Position numbers and translations under genes: made by a program. The notes under the pieces were generated by a model. That model searched no databases and was not told the DNA's origin. It saw only the letters and a program-made list of their open reading frames with translations. A DNA stretch of 7,346 nucleotides. Origin: Candidatus Zipacnadia bacterium (GTDB lineage Bacteria > Armatimonadota > Zipacnadia > Zipacnadales > Zipacnadaceae). Below, in pieces: positions 1 through 6,306 of the stretch. Numbering within the stretch: position 1 is the first letter of the stretch; the number at the start of each line of letters is the position of its first letter. The stretch is taken from contig JALGTD010000132.1 in assembly GCA_029821515.1 (NCBI GenBank), positions 1-7,346 of the forward strand. Direction: 5' to 3'.

Positions 1-1
1 G

Positions 2-955
2 GCTGCGTTGATGATTGTAATTTGGTTGGCAATGGCGGCCGCCGGTCGCATAGAGCTACTGCTGGGGTTGATAGTGGCCAGTGGCGCAACTATGGCGTTG
101 TTTTGGCCCTCCCTAATGGTATGGGTAGCTGATTTAAGTTCGGGACAGGCGCGGGGATTGGGTCGGGCACTGGGTGTATTCAACATCTCCTGGTCAATCG
201 GCGCGCTGGGGGGCTTCGTCATAGCTGGTGCGTTGTGGGACTGGGTGGGTGGGGGTGTGTTTTACTTCTCGGTCGCCACTGGGGTAGTAATCCTGATATT
301 GCTGCAACTTACCCCAGGCGGCGCCAGTCGAGGTGGTAAACACCCGTCTGACGAGCCTACTGCACTGCCGTGTCCTGCGCTGGGTCGTCGACTGCGCATT
401 GCTGGCCGCATTGGTGTCTTTGCCAGTTTCTTCTCGACTGCTGTGATTCGGGCGCTGTTTCCCAAGGTTGGTGAAGTTCTGGGTTACTCCAGTGCACTGG
501 TCGGTTGGGCTGCTGGTATGCCTTGGCTTAGCGCCATAGCCATATTTGCGCTGGCCCGAACCACCACTGGCTGGCAGTACCACCCCTGGAAGTTGTGGAT
601 AGCAGTGCCTGCCGGGGTTGCGGGGATGGTTCTGGCGACATTTGCTCATGCCCCGTGGCAGTTCCTGGTGGGCTTTTTCTTGATTGGGATCTGTGGGGGG
701 ATTTCTTACCTGGCCAGCCAGTTCTACGGACTGCATCAGCCCGAGCAGCGCCGTGCCGCCAGTATGCGCCATCACGAGGCTACCGTAGGGGCAGGGGCGG
801 TAGCTGGCCCGTTGTTGGGTGGACTGGTGGCTGATTATGCCGGCCAGTTGCCGGCCGCCTTTGCCCTGGCCGCGGGCGTTATGGTCATTGCAGGGCTGGT
901 CCAAATCGTGCTGTGGTGGGTTATGAGCAATGCAGACGAAGCTTCTGCGGCCTGA
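2..955 (+). CDS. MFS transporter, C-terminal ~317 residues (5' end outside window)
   Basis: The frame is open from base 2 with no stop before the first possible start codons (TTG at 8, ATG at 11). The protein already begins inside a hydrophobic helix, so the true N-terminus lies upstream. About 317 residues are visible, against roughly 400 for a 12-helix MFS protein, so one or two helices are probably missing. A stretch with RALGVFNISWSIG followed by a Gly-rich helix resembles the helix 4-5 region of MFS permeases. A hydrophilic loop near residues 104-130 (GGASRGGKHPSDEPT) would be the central cytoplasmic loop between the two six-helix halves. A further set of hydrophobic helices follows, ending in a short polar tail (NADEASAA). 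The family moves small solutes across the inner membrane by uniport, symport or antiport. The substrate cannot be read from the sequence. It is 99 bp upstream of atpZ on the same strand, with a promoter candidate between, so it is probably a neighbour rather than an operon member. A long opposite-strand frame over it is a shadow. Confidence 0.8.
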   Translation, partial: AALMIVIWLAMAAAGRIELLLGLIVASGATMALFWPSLMVWVADLSSGQARGLGRALGVFNISWSIGALGGFVIAGALWDWVGGGVFYFSVATGVVILILLQLTPGGASRGGKHPSDEPTALPCPALGRRLRIAGRIGVFASFFSTAVIRALFPKVGEVLGYSSALVGWAAGMPWLSAIAIFALARTTTGWQYHPWKLWIAVPAGVAGMVLATFAHAPWQFLVGFFLIGICGGISYLASQFYGLHQPEQRRAASMRHHEATVGAGAVAGPLLGGLVADYAGQLPAAFALAAGVMVIAGLVQIVLWWVMSNADEASAA

Positions 956-1005
956 CGCGGGATAGCTTGAGCATACCAAATATAGTGCACTGGTTGCCGC
1001 TGCCC

Positions 1006-1034
1006 TTGACATTTTTTGGGCAACTGAGTACCTT
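1006..1034 (+). promoter_or_regulatory. Candidate sigma-70-type promoter for the atp operon
   Basis: A perfect -35 hexamer TTGACA (1006-1011) is followed after exactly 17 nt by TACCTT (1029-1034), which matches the -10 consensus at the first two positions and the last. Transcription would begin near 1041 and give a leader of only about 14 nt before the atpZ ATG at 1055. It sits in the only intergenic gap near the head of the operon, just after the MFS stop. The -10 match is only 3 of 6, so this is an inference from position and spacing. Confidence 0.5.
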
Positions 1035-1054
1035 TTCGTGTAGAGGCGAGGCTG

Positions 1055-1279
1055 ATGGGACGCGGACCGGGTTCAAAGTGGGGCAGCCAGTTGCGCCTGT
1101 CCACCGTGGGTCTGACCCTGGCGATTGCCGTGGGCATTGGCGCAATAGGTGGGCTGTATTTGGATGACTATCTGGGAACTGGCCCCTGGCTGACGATCTT
1201 GGGCGTGTTGCTCGGCAGCGCTGCTGGCTTCCATCAATTAATCCGTGAGATTAAACAGTCCGCAGATTCCGATGACTGA
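1055..1279 (+). CDS. atpZ: AtpZ, small ATP synthase-associated membrane protein
   Basis: This is a 74-residue protein with two predicted membrane helices (about residues 14-36 and 44-62) joined by the segment GLYLDDYLGTGPWLTILG. A Gly-rich second helix ends in GSAAGF. This is the pattern of the AtpZ / 'F0F1-ATPase gene 1' family. These proteins sit at the head of atp operons. In alkaliphilic Bacillus, AtpZ acts with AtpI in divalent-cation supply and in assembly of the ATP synthase; its role here is inferred from that. The ATG at 1055 is preceded by GAGGCGAGG (1043-1051), a purine-rich ribosome binding site with acceptable spacing. The gene ends inside the start of atpI (8-nt overlap), which suggests translational coupling. 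The length is normal for the family. Confidence 0.82.
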   Translation: MGRGPGSKWGSQLRLSTVGLTLAIAVGIGAIGGLYLDDYLGTGPWLTILGVLLGSAAGFHQLIREIKQSADSDD

Positions 1280-1676
1280 CCACTGGCAATTCCGGCTCTT
1301 TGTCCGCAGCTATCTCGTTGCCGCGTTCATCACCGTTCTGCTTGCTGGGGGGCTGGCGCTTAGCGGGCATATCAATCCAGCTCTGGGGCTGGTGACGGGC
1401 GCGGTCATTGCCCTGCTTATGATTCACGGCACGGTCAAGTTGGGTACTGCGCTCGTCGATCGGCCTGAGGATGAAGCCCAAAAAGGGCGGCAGTTCCGGC
1501 GTGCGCTGGCCTTCCAGATAGGTAAGTACGTAGTGGCTGTTGGCGCGCTGTATCTGCTGGTTACCAGATGGGAAATTAATCCGGTGGGGCTGGCGGTCGG
1601 CTATGGGATACCCCTTGTGGTTTTGGTAGTGGCGGGCTTGAGAACGCGAACTGCCAGGCTCACACCGGGTGAATAA
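1272..1676 (+). CDS. atpI: ATP synthase subunit I (AtpI / UncI family)
   Basis: This is a 134-residue protein with four predicted membrane helices (about residues 12-31, 36-60, 86-104 and 108-127). A short charged loop (DRPEDEAQKGRQFRR) separates the two helical pairs, as in the ATP synthase I family. AtpI is not part of the purified enzyme. It assists c-ring assembly and stability in several bacteria and may cooperate with AtpZ in Mg2+/Ca2+ handling. I chose the ATG at 1272 because it gives the usual short polar N-terminus (MTDHWQFR) and overlaps the atpZ stop by 8 nt. A GTG at 1245 in the same frame would add nine residues but would lie well inside atpZ. The call rests on size, topology and its place between atpZ and atpB, since primary-sequence conservation in this family is low. 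Confidence 0.78.
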   Translation: MTDHWQFRLFVRSYLVAAFITVLLAGGLALSGHINPALGLVTGAVIALLMIHGTVKLGTALVDRPEDEAQKGRQFRRALAFQIGKYVVAVGALYLLVTRWEINPVGLAVGYGIPLVVLVVAGLRTRTARLTPGE

Positions 1677-1691
1677 GCCCAACTCGGGCTT
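1675..1691 (+). promoter_or_regulatory. Small hairpin between atpI and atpB
   Basis: AAGCCC (1675-1680) and GGGCTT (1686-1691) form a perfect 6-bp stem with a 5-nt loop AACTC. The stem starts within the atpI TAA stop and ends 11 nt before the atpB ATG. No T-tract follows, so it is not an intrinsic terminator. It could affect ribosome access to atpB or mRNA processing, but a 6-bp stem can also arise by chance. Confidence 0.35.
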
Positions 1692-1702
1692 GAGTAATGT
1701 AG

Positions 1703-2461
1703 ATGGAAGAACACGCTGGTAGTTTATTAAACTTGTTAGTCAATCTCGAGCCCCAGTGGCTGCAACCCTACTTGCCGCTGGAGGTCGTTACTGGATGGAT
1801 GGTTCTGCTTGTGGTAGTGGTGGTGGCCTGGTATAGCGTGCGTCGTATGCAGCGGGTACCAGCCTCCGGATGGCAGACGGTAGCAGAGTGGAGCTATAAG
1901 CTGAGCACTAACTTCTCCCGACAGATGATTGGGCCAGGCGGCGAGCGCTATGCGCCGCTACTGGGCACGCTTTTTGTCTACATTTTGCTAATGAACTTGA
2001 CTGGTCTGATCCCGGGACTGACCTCGGCGACGGCTACGCTAAATATGACACTTGCCCTGGCACTTGTGGCGGTGATCGGAGCCGGGATTTGCGGGGTCAG
2101 AGCCAAGGGGTGGCACTATCTGGAGCATTTCGTGGATGGCCCCATGCTGATATGGCCGCTCATGGCGCTCATCCACCTTGTTGGCGAGCTTGCCCGCATT
2201 ATGTCGCTGTCCTTCCGTCTATTCGGCAATATCTTCGCCAAGGAGACCGTCATTGCCCAGGTGCTGCTGTTGCTGGGCAGTGTGCTAGCTATGCAGCAGA
2301 TTAGCTTGTTGCTGCGGGCACCGACGGTACTGGCTGGAACAGTGCTGTTGCACTTGCCCTTGCTGCTGTTGGGATTGCTGGTCAGCCTGATTCAGGCCCT
2401 AATATTTATGATGCTAACCGCTGCCTATATCCAGGGCGCGGTGGAGACGCAATCGGAGTAG
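1703..2461 (+). CDS. atpB: ATP synthase subunit a (Fo proton channel)
   Basis: This 252-residue integral membrane protein forms the two ion half-channels next to the c-ring. A first helix lies near residues 28-46. A second near 86-104 contains the family signature LGTLFVYILLMNLTGLIPG. Further helices follow. The essential stator arginine is Arg172 in SFRLFGNIFAKE (equivalent to E. coli Arg210), and Glu181 matches E. coli Glu219. In the last helix Gln231 in LIQALIFMMLTAAYI matches E. coli Gln252. All core residues are therefore present and the gene looks intact. The ATG at 1703 follows the atpI stop by 26 nt. No strong ribosome binding site is visible, so expression may depend on translation of atpI. 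The length is typical for forms lacking a long N-terminal extension. Confidence 0.96.
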   Translation: MEEHAGSLLNLLVNLEPQWLQPYLPLEVVTGWMVLLVVVVVAWYSVRRMQRVPASGWQTVAEWSYKLSTNFSRQMIGPGGERYAPLLGTLFVYILLMNLTGLIPGLTSATATLNMTLALALVAVIGAGICGVRAKGWHYLEHFVDGPMLIWPLMALIHLVGELARIMSLSFRLFGNIFAKETVIAQVLLLLGSVLAMQQISLLLRAPTVLAGTVLLHLPLLLLGLLVSLIQALIFMMLTAAYIQGAVETQSE

Positions 2462-2483
2462 CCACAAAGAGCAGTTGATTTTG

Positions 2484-2504
2484 TGATCTATCCGAACCAG
2501 ATCA
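2484..2504. repeat. Inverted repeat between atpB and the atpE remnant
   Basis: TGATCT (2484-2489) and AGATCA (2499-2504) are exact reverse complements separated by 9 nt (ATCCGAACC). The repeat lies just where the first half of atpE should be and ends 4 nt before the GTG at 2508. It is short, so chance is possible, but its place at the apparent deletion junction makes it worth recording. Confidence 0.4.
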
Positions 2505-2507
2505 AAC

Positions 2508-2678
2508 GTGGCGGCGATGGAGGGCATTGCCCGCCAGCCGGAGGCAGCCGGGGATATTGGTCGCAACCTGATCATCACGCTGGCCTTGATTGAGGCGCTG
2601 GTGATCTACGCTCTGCTGACATTCCTGGTGCTGTTTGGCAACATTCCTACTTTGATAGAAAAACTGGGCCAGTTGTAG
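2508..2678 (+). pseudogene. atpE: ATP synthase subunit c, C-terminal half only
   Basis: Reading from GTG 2508 gives 56 residues (53 from ATG 2517) that start in the polar loop of subunit c (VAAMEGIARQPEAAG) and continue through the second helix. Glu29 (codon 2592-2594) in LALIEALVIY is the ion-binding carboxylate. A ~10-residue tail (NIPTLIEKLGQL) follows. A normal c subunit has 70-90 residues and an N-terminal Gly-rich helix with a GxGxG motif packed inside the ring. That helix is absent. The same frame has a TGA stop at 2484, and the 46 nt between the atpB stop and 2508 cannot encode it in any frame. No good ribosome binding site precedes GTG 2508. Glu29 is followed by Ala-Leu rather than the Ser/Thr typical of Na+-binding c rings, so the coupling ion was probably H+. 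Its identity and its place between a and b are certain. Whether the gap is biological or an assembly error is not. Confidence 0.85.
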
Positions 2679-2706
2679 TCATTGCTCTCAGTGAGGGCTG
2701 TCCCCC

Positions 2707-3243
2707 ATGGAATTCCTGCGTGACTTGTTGGGTGATTTGCACATTGACCCGCCGGTAATTCTGGTTAATATTATCGGCTTTTTGATATTGCTTGCCCTGA
2801 TGCGCAAGTTCTTCTTTGGGCCAATCAGTCAGTTTTTCGCCGACCGTCAGCAGGAGGTCGCCCAGTGGGTGGGGAGTACCGAGAGCGCTCAGCAACAAGC
2901 GGAGCAGGAGCTTTCCCGCATCCACGGCCAGCGCCAGCAGATGCTTGACCAGGCCCAGCAGGAGGCCACCGAGCTGCACCAGCAGGCTCAACAACAGGCT
3001 GATGGGTTGGTTGATGAGGCCCGCCAACAGGCCCTTGAGCGCGAACAGCGCGCTGAGGAGCATATCCGCGCAAGTCAAGAGCAAGCTTTGGCCGAGGCAC
3101 GCAGCGAGATTGCTCAGCTATCTACTGAGCTTGCCCGGCGGGCGCTGGGCGAGAGCCTGAAGGATGAAGAGCAGCAACCACTGCTGGAGGCTGCTCTGCG
3201 CGATGTAGAAGAAATAGCCAGGCGCAACAGTGAGCAGGTGTGA
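2707..3243 (+). CDS. atpF: ATP synthase subunit b (peripheral stalk)
   Basis: This 178-residue protein has one N-terminal membrane helix (about residues 15-32, PPVILVNIIGFLILLALM) followed by RKFFFGPI, the usual hinge of b subunits. From about residue 43 to the C-terminus it is a long, charged, alanine- and glutamine-rich helix, as expected for the dimeric coiled coil that ties subunit a to delta and the alpha3beta3 head. The composition is extreme, with 28 Gln but only two Lys in the whole protein. The length is slightly above the common 155-170. The ATG at 2707 is preceded by GTGAGGG (2691-2697), a fair ribosome binding site. Its stop overlaps the atpH start by 4 nt. A leucine-rich opposite-strand frame over the coiled coil is a shadow produced by Gln codons read backwards. 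Confidence 0.94.
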   Translation: MEFLRDLLGDLHIDPPVILVNIIGFLILLALMRKFFFGPISQFFADRQQEVAQWVGSTESAQQQAEQELSRIHGQRQQMLDQAQQEATELHQQAQQQADGLVDEARQQALEREQRAEEHIRASQEQALAEARSEIAQLSTELARRALGESLKDEEQQPLLEAALRDVEEIARRNSEQV

Positions 3244-3785
3244 TTGTGGTACTGACTGCCAGGCAGAGCGGGAAGAAATATGTTCAGGGGCTGGTGCAGG
3301 CTGCTGTGGAGCGGGACAAGGTAGAGGAAGTTAGAGTAAGCCTGCGCAAACTTCAGGATACGGTTGAAAGCGTGCCGCAGTTGGTCGCCACCCTGAGCCA
3401 TCCTGACCTGCCCCATGACGAGAAACTGCAAGTTCTCAATATGGCGATTGGAGAAGACCAGCCGGCGCTGGTGGCGGGATTTCTGGACCTACTGGTCAGG
3501 GACGGGCAGACGGGCGTTTTGCAGCACGCTGCTGACCTGTATGAGCAACTATATGACGAGGTGCGCGGCGTCCAGCGGGCTTTGGTGGAAACTCCGACCC
3601 CGCTCAGCGACGCGCAAAAGCAACGCCTGCATGCTGCCCTGGCGAAGATTGTCGGCGGTCAGGTCGCCCTGGAAGAGCAAATCAATCCACAGGTCCTGGG
3701 CGGGCTGCGCATTTCCCTTGGTCACCGAGTAATAGATGCCAGCTTGCAGGGGCGGCTGGAGGCCCTCCGCCAGGCCGTCGGGTAG
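3240..3785 (+). CDS. atpH: ATP synthase subunit delta (OSCP homologue)
   Basis: This 181-residue soluble protein links the top of the alpha3beta3 head to subunit b. The N-terminal helical domain begins with TARQSGKKYVQGLVQAAVERDK, in register with the family pattern ARRYAKALFEAA.E, and continues with FLDLLVRDGQ. The C-terminal domain ends in NPQVLGGLRISLGHRVIDASLQGRLEALR, very close to the family signature (GG...G..V.D.S..GRL..L). The chosen GTG at 3240 overlaps the atpF stop as GTGTGA (4-nt overlap), a classical translational coupling arrangement. A second GTG at 3246 is possible and would remove two residues. The length is normal and no residue of the signature is missing. Confidence 0.94.
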   Translation: MIVVLTARQSGKKYVQGLVQAAVERDKVEEVRVSLRKLQDTVESVPQLVATLSHPDLPHDEKLQVLNMAIGEDQPALVAGFLDLLVRDGQTGVLQHAADLYEQLYDEVRGVQRALVETPTPLSDAQKQRLHAALAKIVGGQVALEEQINPQVLGGLRISLGHRVIDASLQGRLEALRQAVG

Positions 3786-3824
3786 ACTGTGAGAGGTGTT
3801 GGCCGTCTGCTGTACTTTATTGAC

Positions 3825-3831
3825 GAGGTGA
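3825..3831 (+). promoter_or_regulatory. Ribosome binding site that decides the atpA start
   Basis: GAGGTGA at 3825-3831 is a 7-nt match to the anti-Shine-Dalgarno complement and stands 5 nt before the TTG at 3837. This favours TTG 3837 over the upstream in-frame GTG codons at 3789 and 3828, neither of which has a comparable site. Confidence 0.6.
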
Positions 3832-3836
3832 GCCGT

Positions 3837-5360
3837 TTGCGGGCAAATGAAGCGAACATAACATCAGTAATTCGTGAGCGAATTGCTGGCTATGAGCAAG
3901 AGTTGAAGGTAGACGAGCGTGGGACAGTGATTAGCGTTGGCGACGGCATCGCCCGGGTCTATGGACTGGAAAAGGTTATGGCTCAGGAGCTGGTGGAGTT
4001 CCCCGGTGGGGTGATGGGGATTGCCCTGAACTTGGAAGAGGACATCGTCGGCTGTATCCTGCTCGGGCCAGATGAGCATATTGTAGAAGGCGATGTCGTC
4101 CGCCGTACTGGTCGCATTGCTGAGACCCAGGTCGGTGCGGGAGTCTGGGGTCGGGTGATGACCCCGCTGGCCCAGCCACTGGACGATCCTGACCGGCCCA
4201 TTGAGGGCGAAACTACTCGTCCGCTGGAAGTCAAGGCGCCGGGAGTCGTCAAGCGCCAGCCCGTCAACGAACCGTTGTATACGGGTATCAAGGTCATTGA
4301 TGCCCTGACGCCAATCGGGAGGGGCCAGCGTGAACTGATCATCGGCGACCGCCAAACCGGCAAGACCGCCCTTGCCGTTGATACGATTATCAACCAACGT
4401 GACAGCGACGTAAAGTGCATCTACGTGGCCATCGGGCAGAAGCTCTCCACAGTTCGGCGCATTGCTGCCATCCTAGAAGAGCACGGGGCAATGGAACATA
4501 CCTGTATCATCGCTGCGTGTGCCAGTGACCCGGCGGCGCTGCAGTATATCGCTCCCTATGCTGGCTGTACCGTGGGAGAGCACGAGCGCAACAACGGTCG
4601 CGACGCCCTGATTATCTATGACGACCTGTCCAAACATGCCACGGCCTACCGCGAGCTTTCCCTGCTGTTGGAACGGCCCCCGGGCCGGGAAGCTTACCCC
4701 GGGGACATATTTAACCTCCATTCCCGTCTGCTGGAGCGGGCAGCCAAGATGAGTGACGAAGAGGGCGGCGGCTCGCTTACTGCTCTGCCCATTGTGGAGA
4801 CCCAGGAGGGCGACTTTTCGGCTTATATTCCCACGAACATAATATCCATTACTGATGGGCAGATATATCTACAGCCCGACCTGTTTCACCAGGGAGTCCG
4901 TCCGGCCATTAACGTGGGTCTGAGCGTCTCCCGCGTGGGCGGCGCCGCCCAGCCGAGGATGATGCGTCAGGTGGCCGGGCAGTTGCGCTCCGACCTGGCT
5001 ACATACCGCGAGTCGGAGGCGTTCACACAATTTGCCGAAGAGCTTGACGCCCACACTCAGCAGATTCTGCGCCGTGGCCAGCGCATGGTTGAAGTACTCA
5101 AGCAGCCCCAGTACGTCCCCCAGGCTGTGGAAGACCAGGTCATCGCCATCTTTGCCGGCAGCAAGGGATATTGGGACGAGGCCCCAACAGATGCCGTTGA
5201 TGAGCTTGAAAACAAGCTGCTTGAGTTCATTCATAAACAGTATCCTGAAATCATCGAAGAGCTGCACAACAAGCAGCAACTTGAGAAACCGGTAGCCGAG
5301 GCTCTGACCAAGGCTATCGAAAGGTTCAAAGCAGAAAGCCAGTCCGAAGAGGGTGAATAA
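3837..5360 (+). CDS. atpA: ATP synthase subunit alpha
   Basis: This is the regulatory nucleotide-binding subunit of the F1 head, 507 residues from TTG 3837. The N-terminal beta-barrel domain contains GTVISVGDGIARVYGL and ELVEFPGG. The P-loop GDRQTGKT lies at residues 170-177, with Lys176 next to E. coli Lys175 in numbering, which supports this start. The central domain includes PGREAYPGDIFNLHSRLLER and YIPTNIISITDGQIYL. The arginine finger that reaches into the beta catalytic site is Arg366 in LSVSRVGGAAQ. The C-terminal helical domain follows and ends in a charged tail (AESQSEEGE). Starting at TTG places the methionine a few residues before the conserved N-terminal helix (ITSVIRERI), as in relatives. 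GTG 3789 or 3828 would add 16 or 3 residues. It lies 51 nt after atpH. No frameshift or missing core residue is seen. Confidence 0.96.
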   Translation: MRANEANITSVIRERIAGYEQELKVDERGTVISVGDGIARVYGLEKVMAQELVEFPGGVMGIALNLEEDIVGCILLGPDEHIVEGDVVRRTGRIAETQVGAGVWGRVMTPLAQPLDDPDRPIEGETTRPLEVKAPGVVKRQPVNEPLYTGIKVIDALTPIGRGQRELIIGDRQTGKTALAVDTIINQRDSDVKCIYVAIGQKLSTVRRIAAILEEHGAMEHTCIIAACASDPAALQYIAPYAGCTVGEHERNNGRDALIIYDDLSKHATAYRELSLLLERPPGREAYPGDIFNLHSRLLERAAKMSDEEGGGSLTALPIVETQEGDFSAYIPTNIISITDGQIYLQPDLFHQGVRPAINVGLSVSRVGGAAQPRMMRQVAGQLRSDLATYRESEAFTQFAEELDAHTQQILRRGQRMVEVLKQPQYVPQAVEDQVIAIFAGSKGYWDEAPTDAVDELENKLLEFIHKQYPEIIEELHNKQQLEKPVAEALTKAIERFKAESQSEEGE

Positions 5361-5394
5361 CAGCGTTGGTGCCGGACAGTGAGTGGGATAATTG

Positions 5395-6267
5395 ATGGCA
5401 GCTAACCTTCGTGACCTGCGGCGAAAAATCAAGGGTGTCCAACACATTCGCCAGATCACCCGGGCGATGAAGATGGTGGCTACGGCTAAACTGAGGCGTA
5501 TTCAGCGCACGGTTGAGAACAGCCGGCGCTACCAGGAAGAATTGCGCCGGTTATTGGCCGATGTGGCCCGGGCCAGTGTCGAGGTGGATCATCCCTACCT
5601 GCAGGCGCGCGAAGTCGAGCGTGTGGGCGTGCTGATTGTCGGCGGCGACCGCGGCTTGTGTGGTGCGTTTAATCGTCAGATAGACGAGCAGGCGGTTGAG
5701 TTCATTGCGGCGCAATCAGCGCCAGTCGAAGCTATTGCGGTAGGCAGGCGTATGCGCCGGTATGCCGACCGTCACGGGTTTGATGTCGTGAGCAGTCACC
5801 CCGCTGTGGAGCGTGCTGGCGATCCTGATATTGACCAGATCCTCGGCGAGGTGCGGTCATGGTACGAAAGCGGCCATGTGGATTTGGTACAGGCGGTATA
5901 TGCCCGGTTTGACTCACTCGTTCAACACCCGGCAATCAGCGAGCAGCTCTTGCCGCTGTCCCCGCAGGCCTTTGCGGAAGCCACTGGCGATGCCGTCACT
6001 GCGCCAGTTGAATATATCTTTGAGCCGCCGGCTGCCCAGCTACTGGCGGAGCTGCTGCCTCGGGCGCTAGAGGTGGAGATTGCCCAGATATTGCTGACGA
6101 CCCAGGCCTCAGGGCAAGCAGCGCGCATGACGGCGATGACTGCGGCTACCGACAACGCTGACGATATGATCACTGACCTTACTCGTAGTATCAATCGCGC
6201 CCGCCAGGAGGAAATCACTGCCCAACTTCTGGATGTGGTGACCGGTGCGCGGGCCCTGCGGTCCTGA
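5395..6267 (+). CDS. atpG: ATP synthase subunit gamma (central rotor shaft)
   Basis: This 290-residue protein forms the rotating shaft inside alpha3beta3. The N-terminal helix has the family signature LRDLRRKIKGVQHIRQITRA then MKMVATAKLRR (about residues 5-35). The Rossmann-like middle domain has GGDRGLCGAFN (83-93). The C-terminal helix with ATDNADDMITDLTRSINRAR and QEEITAQLLDVVTGA completes the coiled coil. All three conserved blocks are intact and the length matches the family (about 285-295). The ATG at 5395 gives the usual MAxNLRDLR start. A TTG directly before it (5392) is less likely. GAGTGGG a few bases upstream is a weak ribosome binding site. All four lysines lie in the first 32 residues and the rest of the chain uses only Arg, an extreme case of the Arg preference seen in this operon. 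Confidence 0.96.
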   Translation: MAANLRDLRRKIKGVQHIRQITRAMKMVATAKLRRIQRTVENSRRYQEELRRLLADVARASVEVDHPYLQAREVERVGVLIVGGDRGLCGAFNRQIDEQAVEFIAAQSAPVEAIAVGRRMRRYADRHGFDVVSSHPAVERAGDPDIDQILGEVRSWYESGHVDLVQAVYARFDSLVQHPAISEQLLPLSPQAFAEATGDAVTAPVEYIFEPPAAQLLAELLPRALEVEIAQILLTTQASGQAARMTAMTAATDNADDMITDLTRSINRARQEEITAQLLDVVTGARALRS

Positions 6268-6306
6268 CCAGCCCGCAGACGAGTGTTTAAGGGACGAACG
6301 ATATAG

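Noticed and set aside
194..1012. A 272-residue reverse-strand frame over the MFS gene
   Set aside because: Its translation has no membrane helices or recognisable domain, it is rich in Ser, Gln, Arg and Pro, and it is fully covered by a convincing MFS coding frame on the other strand.
1001..1022. TGCCC / GGGCA inverted repeat as a terminator of the MFS gene
   Set aside because: The stem is only 5 bp with a 12-nt loop. The T-run lies inside the loop rather than after the stem, and the element overlaps the promoter candidate.
2475..2519. TTG 2475 as the atpE start with in-frame TGA 2484 read through or recoded
   Set aside because: TGA clearly ends other genes here (MFS, atpZ, atpF, atpG). Even with readthrough the added residues (SIRTRSN) are not a membrane helix and are far too few.
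2647..3084. A reverse-strand frame of 145 residues rich in leucine that looks like a membrane protein
   Set aside because: It lies antisense to the Gln-rich coiled coil of atpF. CAG and CAA codons read backwards give CTG and TTG (Leu), so the hydrophobic look is an artefact.
4869..5459. A 196-residue reverse-strand frame over the end of atpA and start of atpG
   Set aside because: It covers two certain genes with conserved family motifs and crosses their boundary. No domain is recognised in it.
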